Source: Proteromonas lacertae (Eukaryota; Sar; Bigyra; Opalinata; Proteromonadidae). Taken from it: 28,110 nucleotides of DNA. The notes under the pieces are model-generated. The model had not been told where the DNA came from. It ran no database searches and saw nothing but the letters and a program-made list of their open reading frames with translations. Positions 20,168-28,110 of this stretch are shown here, in pieces; the stretch's first letter is position 1, and each line of letters starts with the position of its first letter. The stretch covers positions 1 through 28,110 of the forward strand of contig NGBS01000369.1 in the NCBI GenBank assembly GCA_002245135.1. Reading direction: 5' to 3'. Made by a program: the position numbers and the translations under genes.

Positions 20168-21133
20168 AAACAGACTAATTATCACTCTCATCATCTTAAT
20201 TAGCAAATTCATTGATTGTATATTATACACATGATACTTTGAAGAAATTTCATTTGTGTTATTGATATTTAAGAATATCTTTACTATAATATATTATGCT
20301 ATACAATTAGCAAATATATGCATGTTTATATACAAAAAAAATGTTAAAATAACAAATTACAATCAAAATGATAATATTTGAAATAATAATTAAATTACAT
20401 TAAAAGATGACAATTACATGTATTTTTACTTCTTTTACTTTTTTTATTTTCTCATTTTTCTCTTCATATACTAATGAATATGTATTAATTTCTCTATTAT
20501 GGATCAAATTAATGAATATTCAATCTGAAGTTTATGTAATATAGGTTGCTTATCGCTTTTTCTGCTATACTACTTTAATACTATATACAACACAATATGA
20601 ATTAGATAATTATACGTTATAACATTAGATGTAACTATATAACAACTAATTAGAATAACTCCTCTAATTTTGAAATGTCATTTAAATACAAGCAGATATT
20701 TTCTTAGCTTTACTCACATAGATTTACAATTTATATATTATCTATAAGAATAATTCAAGAACTCTATTAAGTCTTCGGTACAAAGTGATTGCCAAGTATT
20801 TGATAGTTTACTAATAATAAGCGAATTTAGTTATGAAATATTACTTAATTTAAAAATATTGTTGGTTCTGTTGAGTTGGAATTTCTATTAAAAGTCTATC
20901 TAAAAAGCATTAAAATTTGATATTTTTAATTTATAGCTAAATACAAACTTGAACATGTAATTAATAGATGTGTAGAGTATTGGCTTTTTATTCAAACTTA
21001 AAGACAATTAAAAAACGAAAAGAAAAAGGTGTTAAAGTCAAAATTCAACGAGCCCAGCTTGGGTCAAGTATATAAGTCCTATTTGCAAAATAGATTAGAA
21101 TTCTTATAGTGAATCGACATTTGTATTTCTTAA
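20168..21133. other. Intergenic region upstream of family member P2
   Basis: Nearly 1 kb of AT-rich sequence. I find no gene or RNA. The right end holds a TATA box and a small inverted repeat. Confidence 0.5.
21053..21076 (+). promoter_or_regulatory. Inverted repeat plus TATA box upstream of P2
   Basis: CCCA-GCT-TGGG (21053-21063) is an 11-nt inverted repeat, the most GC-rich word in the 1-kb gap. It is followed by TATATAAG (21069-21076), a canonical TATA box 57 bp before the ATG at 21134. The pair looks like an operator-type site next to a core promoter. Confidence 0.45.
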
Positions 21134-22390
21134 ATGATTTCTGTTGATAAAAGCATCGCATGGAAAGGTGAATACAAAAGAAATCATCGTAGCAAATATC
21201 AAAAACGTATTAGATGTTTTCCTACTCATTCCGAGATAGGGCATCAAGTATAAAGAATTCTTCTATTCTAGGAATCTGGTTTTTGTGGTCAGCCTATTAC
21301 AATTAATTCAAAAATGCATCCAGAAGATGAGAATGACTATATCGTTGTTGCAAGGTTCGGTAAATTCCCAAATGACGAAAAATCACCTATTAAAGTAGGT
21401 GATCAACTGAATTCAAAATTATTTAAATATAAAGAAAATGTAGAATCACCTTTTTACACTTCAACACCAAAAGTATAAAATCTAGCATAGTAATCATTTC
21501 TTTGTGAATAGGTTGATGGTATGTACATTAATTACATTGTAAATTCTAATTTAACTCCTTGGAGATATTCTGCTTCAATTTATAATCGTCATCAGTTAAA
21601 TACTCTGTATATTTATTTGTTCAAAAGAATTGATGATGTAGAAAAGGCAAATATGTATAAATGTCAAGAAATAATCAACACTCCTCCATTCTTCCTATCA
21701 ACATCATTAAAAGTGAAAAGATGTTTAGATGTAACTGAAAATGAGATAAAATCAGATGAAGATTTAATCACTAATCCAAATCAAATTGTGGAAACGAGAC
21801 AACATGAAACAGAAGAAATAGTAAAAACTGTAAAAGAAGAAGAAATAAATAAATTGAATCACAATAATCCTTTAAATATAGAAAGTAATAATTCATCACC
21901 ACTTCAAATATTACAACCTCTTTCACAGCCACAATCGTTTAATCCTTTACAATCAACACCAACTTTAGAGAATAATAATAATATAAATCAACCATTAAAA
22001 AGAAAGAATAAAATTCATCATTTAAATATTTCTACTGATATAAAACTTGATAAATTTAAAAGGGAAGGATTTGAGCCAATTTCACCAGATGAATTACCGA
22101 AACATAAACGTAAATTGTTAAAATTAAAACCTGAAGATCTAGAAGACGAGACATATACCTATTTAAGAATGAAAAATCAACAAGATAAGAATAAAGAAGT
22201 AGATTTATGTCGTTTTTTCAAAATGAAATCTAAAGTTAAAAAAAGACATGAATTTGATCAATATGGAAGGACTGTTACTGGTTCAAAGTTCTTATTTGAG
22301 ACTCCTCCCATTTACCAAATTGATTCAAAAGGAAACATGTGTCGTGTAAATCCTTATCCAAAAGACGTAAGTTTTAGTGATAAGAAATAA
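21134..22390 (+). CDS. Four-member family protein P2, unknown function
   Basis: Exons 21134-21247, 21272-21472 and 21512-22390; introns of 24 and 39 nt sit where P1 and P3 have theirs. The N-terminal domain reads MISVDKSIAWKGEYKRNHRS.., RIRCFPTH, ESGFCGQPITI, YIVVARFGKF, VESPFY, LTPWRYSASIY, YIYLFKR and INTPPFFLSTS. The linker is rich in Asn, Gln and Pro, with basic KRKNKIHH, and has FEPISPDELPKHKRK. The C-terminal block is VDLCRFFKMKS..KKRHEFDQYGR..YQIDSKGNMCRVNP. The frame is intact throughout, so this is the most reliable member for defining the family. Basic clusters could act as nuclear localisation signals (inference). A TATA box lies upstream. Confidence 0.8.
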
Positions 22391-22584
22391 TCGTATATAT
22401 CGTTTTGTACTGTTTAATGTCTTTGTGTAAATAATGAATGTTGTTATGAGTTTTGTCGTTATTTTACTACTAAATTGCTCTATTTTTAGGTGCTATATAA
22501 ATTAAGTATATTTATTTATTCGAAGCACAATTACACAATAACTAAAAATATTACCGTTACATAAAATATTGTGATTTAAGAAAT
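22391..22584. other. Intergenic spacer between P2 and P3
   Basis: A 194-bp AT-rich spacer between tandem paralogues. No gene; presumably terminator of P2 and promoter of P3. Confidence 0.5.
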
Positions 22585-23668
22585 ATGATTTCGTTCGATT
22601 CGCACATAGTATGGAGAAAGGAATACCGTAGAACACATAGGAGCAAATATGAAAAGAGAATTAGATGCTTTCCTGATCATTTAAACGGAATTCACAACGT
22701 ATTTTTCAATCGTCATGTTTTTAATAGGAAGGCGGTTTTTGTGGTCAAACTGTAAAGGTAAATACGACTATTCCTTATTCAGAATCCTCGAAATATTTGG
22801 TCGTTGGTCGATTTAGTGTTATTGAAGGACCTAAAACAGATATATTAAATGTTGGAGATATATTAGATATAAAAACCTTAAAATATAAAGATACAGTTAG
22901 TTCACCCTTTTATCCAGGAGATAATATTGTATAACTGAAAATCTCTATTTTATATAATAGGAAGGAGAAAATGGTATTACTTACTTCATTTTAAATTCAG
23001 CTTTAAATCCATGGAGATATGCTGCCAGTTTGTACCATCATAATCAAAATACTTCATTTTATGTTTATCTATTCATGCAAAAACCTTCTTTTGCATCACT
23101 GTATGAATGTATAGAAAGCATACAATCACCATTATTCAAGTTAACAAGCGCTAAAAGATCAATTGAAGAAGAAAATAATAATTTTAACATATCATTATCT
23201 TCATCTTCTCCTTTAGAAAAAAGTAAAACTCCGCCAGTCAATAAAGCAAAAAAACGAAAAACAAAAGTTGAAATTTTACATAATAATATAAACAAAATTG
23301 ATACAAAACGAAAAAGAAAGAACTGTAATAGTGATGGTGTAACAATTGCAAACAAATACAATGAAATTGAAGAAAATCATAATGAAAATGATAAAGAAAA
23401 AGAAGAAATAGATGAAGAAAAAGAAAGTGATGACGAAAGAATAATAATCAAAAAACCAAAAGCCAATAATATAATACAAATGAAAGAAGAATATCAAGAA
23501 GAATTAAAAAACATCCATCAACAGCAAATAGAGAAATTAGCAACTCAACAAAAATTAGAAATGAATAATTGTAACAATAATATGACTCATCCATATCATC
23601 CTTCACTACTTTCACATTTAACTATATCTCAACAGCAGCAGTCCATGCAGCCACCTCCACAACTACAA

Positions 23669-23700
<32 letters not shown>

Positions 23701-24760
23701 ACAGTTAATTCAATTAGAAGAGGATTATTCCTATCACCAACCAACATTACCATTATACACTAATAATGATGATATTACCATCCTTAATAGATTTGATTAT
23801 TCATATAATAATATAGCTAATACAATTAATACAATTAATACTCCTAATACATCAATCTATTCATCACCAAACATATCGCCAAATGTTCGTTACATAAATA
23901 TAAACCATTGCAGTAATAATTATAATAATTTAAATAAAGAAACACATAATTGTTGTTCTGATTTAATGTTTGGTGATTCAACTGAACCATTACCACCTGA
24001 TGATGACAATATATTTAATTATAATTTTAATAATGATGCATTTGAGAGCAAATACACTTATTTATCATCATCATCATCATCATCATCTAGAATATATGAA
24101 GATGAAGAATCATGTTGTTATCAACAGCAGCAACAACAACAACAACAAAGACCAGTATTTGCACCACTCATTATAACAGAACAACAACAACAACCTCCAC
24201 CTGCTCAAATAATTATGACTCCTACAGCAAATACAACAACAACAACTTCTACTTCAACTAATCACAATAACGATGTTTATATGAGTAAAATGATAAGAAA
24301 TGATAATTTCAAACCATCAGCAATTATTAATAATGAAATTCCACCTATTGGAGAACCACTATCACCACCTGAAGTGTTTTATCAACAAAACCAACAGAAT
24401 TTACATAATCAATCATCAACTGAGTTTATATGTCCTTCAAAGATGAGAAAATATAATAATAATAATAATAATTTACCATTTGAAGATAATAACAATAATA
24501 ATAATGAAAATATAATTGTTAAAGCTCATTATGATATAGGTGAACAAGAATTATGCAAAATATTTGAATCTCAGAAATTTAATAGAAATACTTTATCAGA
24601 TAGAGAAGAAATTGATTTAATGGGAAGAATACTAAGCAAAGACAATAATCCATTAGTTCGACAAGCCTTTCATCAATTAGATTCGAAAGGTGAAATGAGA
24701 TATTTCAATCCAAGGACTTGTAATGATTTGGAATTTATCTCACCAACCTCATCTATTTAA
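22585..24760 (+). CDS. Four-member family protein P3, with poly-Q linker
   Basis: Exons 22585-22698, 22728-22928 and 22961-24760; introns 29 and 32 nt. Exons 1 and 2 have exactly the lengths seen in P2 (114 and 201 nt). The N-terminal domain reads MISFDSHIVWRKEYRRTHRS.., RIRCFPDHLNGIHN, EGGFCGQTVKV, YLVVGRFSVIEG, VSSPFYPG, LNPWRYAASLY, FYVYLFMQ, YECIESIQSPLFKLTSAKR. The linker is much longer than in the others, with a bipartite basic cluster (KAKKRKTK, TKRKRKN), an acidic Glu/Asp stretch, poly-Q tracts (about 23667-23703 and 24121-24148), poly-S and poly-N, and the motif EPLSPPEVF. The C-terminal block is QELCKIFESQKF..REEIDLMGR..HQLDSKGEMRYFNP. Length about 700 residues. The composition suits a nuclear transcriptional regulator, but the function is unknown. 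Confidence 0.8.
23667..23703 (+). repeat. CAA/CAG triplet repeat coding for poly-Q
   Basis: Mixed CAA and CAG codons give a run of about 13 Gln in P3. Codon mixing suggests that the Gln run is maintained by selection or is old, not a fresh pure expansion. A second tract lies at 24121-24148. Confidence 0.9.
24065..24088 (+). repeat. (TCA)n triplet repeat coding for poly-S
   Basis: Pure TCA units give about eight Ser in P3. The pure repeat suggests recent length change. Confidence 0.85.
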
Positions 24761-24923
24761 TTCGTTTGTTTAGATGTTGTTTCGTTATTAAATTTGATTT
24801 ATATATGTTTTTTGTGAATATGTGTTTATGGCTCTCAATAGCAAAGGAAGAAATAAAAGTAATATTTAGTATGAAAGGACAAATTATTTATTTGATCTTA
24901 TCAAGCTATTGAAAAGACAATTG

Positions 24924-26267
24924 ATGATTTCATTCGATATTGAGATTCGGTGGAATGAGTATTACATTAGAAATAATAGAACAAAAAATCAAAAGCATAT
25001 TAGATGTTTTCCTAATCATTTAAATGGAATCCACAAAGTATATCTGTCTGTTCTTTATTATCAATAGGAAAAAGGTTTTTGTGGTAGTTGTATTAAAGTT
25101 TTCTGTGATAGTTTACAGTCAAATGTTAATGATTATGTAGTAGTAGGTTGTTTTGAGAAAAGTGGTAGTTTATCTCAACCTATGTTAAATACAAATAGTG
25201 AATATGAAATAGAGATGTTTAATTATGATGAAGAAAGTGAAAGTCCATTCTATTTAGGTAATTATTCTGAAAAGAAAGTGAAAAGAATAACAAGCCTATA
25301 TTTATCATCAATTCAAGTTTAATATCTTGGAGATATGCTGAAACAATAAACAAATCAACAAAAATTAAATTCACAGTGTATTTATTGATAAAAGACAAAA
25401 TTAGAAGTAAATATAAGGTAATAAATGAAATATCCAGTCCTTTATTCGTACTAAAATCATCTCGTCATTTAAATAAAGCGGATATTATATCATCTCCAAT
25501 CAGTCCCGGTGGTTTTTAATGATGAAAAATTACCAATTCATTCTCCAATTAATATAATAAATAGTAAAACAATAGAAAAAGGATTTGAAATAGATAAAGA
25601 AGAAATTGATAATAATATATTAAATAACAAAGAAAAAGAAATAGGAGATAAAAGTTATATAGTGATAAATAATTTGAATAAAGATATGTTTCCATTTGAA
25701 ATATATAGTGATTCACCAAAAGATTTATATTCATATCATATCAAAGATCCAACATCATTGCCAAAGCCAATATATGTAATTGAAAAGAAATGTAATGAAG
25801 AAAATAATAATGAAGTTTATGATAATGAAACAGTAGAAGAAAAAAATCAACATAAACAACAATTAACAATTCCTTCATCATTATCAGATATAAAAAGTGA
25901 AATAGAAGAACAATTGCCTCCAGAGAATGATTTTTCAATTCCTCCATTAATTATGAATATTACAGAACCATTATCACCTGATTTTGAAAATGCAAAAGTA
26001 TATAGTCCAAAACCAGCACAATTAAAATCAGCCTATGAAGTGAAAATAAAGAAACCAACAGGAATTCATGATTTATGTAGAATGATAAAATCGCTAGACA
26101 TTAGTGATAATAAAAAAGAAAAGAAGAAGAGGAGAGAAGAGTTTGATTTTATGGGGAGAAATGTGTATGAACCAATTAAAGATGATTCTACATTCTATAG
26201 ACAGATTGATTCTAAAGGGAATGTTACTGTTCATATTCCTATGTTTTCTATAACTAAACCTAATTAA
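24924..26267 (+). CDS. Four-member family protein P4, divergent
   Basis: The N-terminal domain reads MISFDIEIRWNEYYIRNN.., IRCFPNHLNGIHK, EKGFCGSCIKV, YVVVGCFEKSG, SESPFYLG, LISWRYAE, FTVYLLIKD, EISSPLFVLKSSRHLNK. Intron 25038-25067 (30 nt) is at the site shared by all four members. The second intron is not evident; instead the frame shifts near 25305, and again near 25505 in a CCCGG context. From 25509 the frame is open to the end. The linker is acidic and Asn/Glu-rich and has TEPLSPDFENAKVYSP. The C-terminal block is HDLCRMIKSLDI..RREEFDFMGR..RQIDSKGNVTVHIP. It is the most diverged copy in the N-terminal domain (GFCGS for GFCGQ, VVGCF for VVGRF). Confidence 0.72.
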
Positions 26268-27141
26268 TTATTGTATAATAAAAAAAAAGAAAAGTGAAGT
26301 TGATGTTGTTCTTTTATATTTTTAAAAAATAAAAGAATGAAAGAAAAAATATATATATAATTATTTAAGCTGTTTTTAAGGTTAAAATTAGGATCTATTC
26401 CCATTAATATACCAAACTCTTTAAGCATTTCAATTTTCATATCGTTATAAGCTGAAATCTTGTTATAATAATGTTCGAATATATTTTGTTTTTGTTTTAA
26501 TCTGTTATTAATATTATCGACGATATCTTTCACTTGTTTATTGAATTTATTTGGTTCATCATTTCATCCACTTCCTCCTCATCAACTGCAGATGACTTTT
26601 TGCTAATCATAGATTCAAGCTGAGACTCAAGTTTTTTATTATTTTCTAATATTAATTTCAAATATTGTGAATAATTTTCTAATCTTTTCAATTCTTTCCT
26701 TTTCTGTTCCACTAATTTTGCATTTACTTTATTTACATAATTATGTACTTTTATTTTTTTTGTTATATGTTGCGGCTTTGTCATTGTACATAGTTCTTTA
26801 CACGCTTCTCCTGTTATAATAATAACATCTTCAACAACTAGAGGATTACTGTTATTCAACCTCCTTTTTATTAATCGACAGTATTCATTACCAGCTTTTA
26901 CTATTTGATTATCCATATATTCTTCTGAGATTCCTCTCAAGAGGAATTTGTCTTGTACTTCATCTAACTGGTATTCTACTATACTATAAACTCGTTTAGT
27001 TGGTTTATTTTCATGTGATGCTGGTTTTTTATTCTTTTTGTATCTGTTATTCAACCATTGTTTTGAACAAAAGCTATATGATGCAATACGTTTTATATAC
27101 GGTTTGGGTTGGCGGTTAGTCACAGTTTCTACTTGAGACAT
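26264..27141 (-). CDS. Coiled-coil protein, unknown function
   Basis: The start MSQVETVTNRQPKPYIKRI lies 108 bp from the divergent ATG of the SET gene. The N-terminal 60 residues are basic (KKNKKPASHENKPTKR). A folded-looking region follows (YQLDEVQDKFLLRGISEEY, DVIIITGEACKEL), then a coiled coil (VEQKRKELKRLENYSQYL, LENNKKLESQLESM) with an acidic patch (DEEEVDEMM). A one-base frame change near 26550 joins to VKDIVDNINNRLKQKQNIFE.. and KEFGILMGIDPNFN. No introns are needed. The C-terminus is uncertain: the second frame runs on to 26264 through a low-complexity hydrophobic tail, so the true end may be earlier. Not recognised; a nuclear structural or kinetochore-type protein is conceivable but unsupported. 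Confidence 0.6.
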
Positions 27142-27249
27142 ATTAAATACCTAACTATGTGCAGAGATAGAAAAGAGTTTAATAAAAAAAGAGACGTTAT
27201 AAATTTTCAAATCAAACTTTTTTTCTAAATTTAAAAATTCGTAGTGATA
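27142..27249. promoter_or_regulatory. Divergent promoter region
   Basis: Only 108 bp separate the two divergent start codons, so both genes must share a bidirectional promoter. No TATA box or recurring motif of the window is apparent. Confidence 0.4.
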
Positions 27250-28110
27250 ATGAATTCATCAATTACAGATTTTTTTCCCAGTTCATAAAAGGAAGCATAA
27301 TATAATAGAAAAAATCCAAAGAAAATGAGATAAATAATCAAAAACAAGAAAATCTTGAGCATGTTAAAGTATGTCAAAATATTTGTTATTATCAATTAGA
27401 AAATCCAGAAAAAATCTGAATCAAATACTGATCGTATACGAATTATGTATAATTTGAAAAATAGGTATCACCTAAATCTTTAGAGGAAATATTATGTGTA
27501 AATTCAAAACTTGGGAGTTTCTTCGATTTTTAAACAACAAATTACCATCAAAACCTAGGAACTTTGACAAATCAGATATTTCAACCTTAAAATCAGAATT
27601 AGGATATATACCAATAAAAAATCGATATCATGATGATTTTCATAAAAAATCTTATCCACCTTTAGTGGAAATGTGTGATTGTGAAAATATCTGTGATGAT
27701 AACTGTTACAACAGATCTCAACATATAGAATGTAATTCAGATATATGTCATTTACCTTCTGCTAGATGTTGCAATAGATTATTCACTAGTCACCATCATA
27801 AGAGTTTATATGTAAAGAATGTGAATTGAAGGGAAGAGGATTATTTGCAAATGAAAATATCAATGTAATGAATATATTATTGAATATATTGGAGAATAAT
27901 AGGATATAGGAATGTGGGAAAAGATTGTGGTTGAAAAGACAGCAATATGGAAATGTATATTAATTTTTACTTTTTAGTTTTATTTCTTTTTTACACATAT
28001 AATATATATATATAGACTCACTTCCATTTCTACATGATTCAAGTCAAACCAAATTACATTATAGACTCCGAAGTGATGGGTAATAACGCAAGATTCTTAA
28101 ATCACAGTTG
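27250..28110 (+). CDS. AWS-SET histone lysine methyltransferase (3' partial)
   Basis: SET2/ASH1/NSD-type enzymes methylate histone H3, mostly at K36. The AWS zinc-binding region is clear at about 27672-27780: CDCENICDDNCYNRS, IECNSDICHL, ARCCNRLF. The SET domain follows: ECELKGRGLFANENI, EYIIEYIGE and, after an intron at about 27956-28014, VMGNNARFLNHS at the very right edge, where the cofactor-binding NHSC motif is cut. The catalytic Tyr and post-SET region lie outside. I take MNSSITDFFP at 27250 as the N-terminus. It connects by an intron at about 27368-27400 and a few one-base frame changes (near 27281, 27335, 27500, 27825 and 27897). AWS-SET is certain; the link to the proposed start is probable. 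Confidence 0.82.

Noticed and set aside
23065-23497. Minus-strand open frames opposite P3
   Set aside because: They are antisense shadows of the basic and acidic low-complexity linker. Their hydrophobic Phe/Leu/Ile content is what reversed Lys/Glu/Asn codons give.
23970-24176. Second plus-strand frame inside P3 with a His run
   Set aside because: It is the out-of-frame reading of the TCA and CAA repeats of P3 and shows no conserved motif.
1-28110. Retroelements, DNA transposons, virus-like elements or a CRISPR array
   Set aside because: I found no reverse transcriptase, integrase, transposase or capsid motif, no long terminal repeats and no regular spacer-repeat pattern.

Overview
Organism. 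The window is a very AT-rich, compact, intron-rich nuclear segment of a eukaryote. Genes lie 100-350 bp apart and are cut by tiny spliceosomal introns (about 24-58 nt) that almost always start GTA(T/A) and end in TAG. Mitochondrial-type Hsp10, two-domain fluoride exporters (FEX) and a PPX1-type polyphosphatase fit an early-diverging fungus or close relative. An amoeboid protist with poly-Q/poly-N proteins cannot be excluded. Stop codons look standard: TAA and TAG close the genes, and I saw no TGA stop.

Layout. 1-2728 (+): Sec7-PH Arf exchange factor, 5' end outside the window. 2874-3481 (+): TMEM18. 3530-4880 and 4991-6728 (+): two coiled-coil proteins. 6835-8023 and 9393-10611 (+): two paralogous FEX fluoride channels, separated by a TPR gene (8208-9226) in which each repeat is one exon. 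10722-12009 (+): PPX1-like DHH phosphoesterase. 12144-12544 (-): Hsp10, with a perfect three-unit heat-shock element 31 bp upstream of its ATG. 12903-14102, 21134-22390, 22585-24760 and 24924-26267 (+): four members of a gene family I do not recognise. 14246-15754 (+): unknown Ser-rich basic protein. 16430-17886 (-): a poorly preserved or badly read gene. 18681-20167 (+): unknown gene with an acidic tail. 26264-27141 (-): coiled-coil protein, divergent from an AWS-SET histone methyltransferase (27250 to the right edge).

How the parts relate. Most genes are unrelated housekeeping functions: Arf trafficking, fluoride export, polyphosphate turnover, mitochondrial folding and chromatin. The most unusual content is the four-copy family. 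Each member has a conserved N-terminal domain of about 170 residues with an intron at the same site, a low-complexity linker carrying an E-P-[LI]-S-P type motif, and a conserved C-terminal block ending in Q-[IL]-D-S-K-G. Three copies are tandem and one lies 7 kb upstream. Short motifs recur 30-80 bp upstream of several start codons and may be core promoter elements.

Caveat. Many conserved genes change frame by single bases, often in A or T runs. I read this mainly as sequencing or assembly error, so CDS coordinates give the whole gene span including introns.
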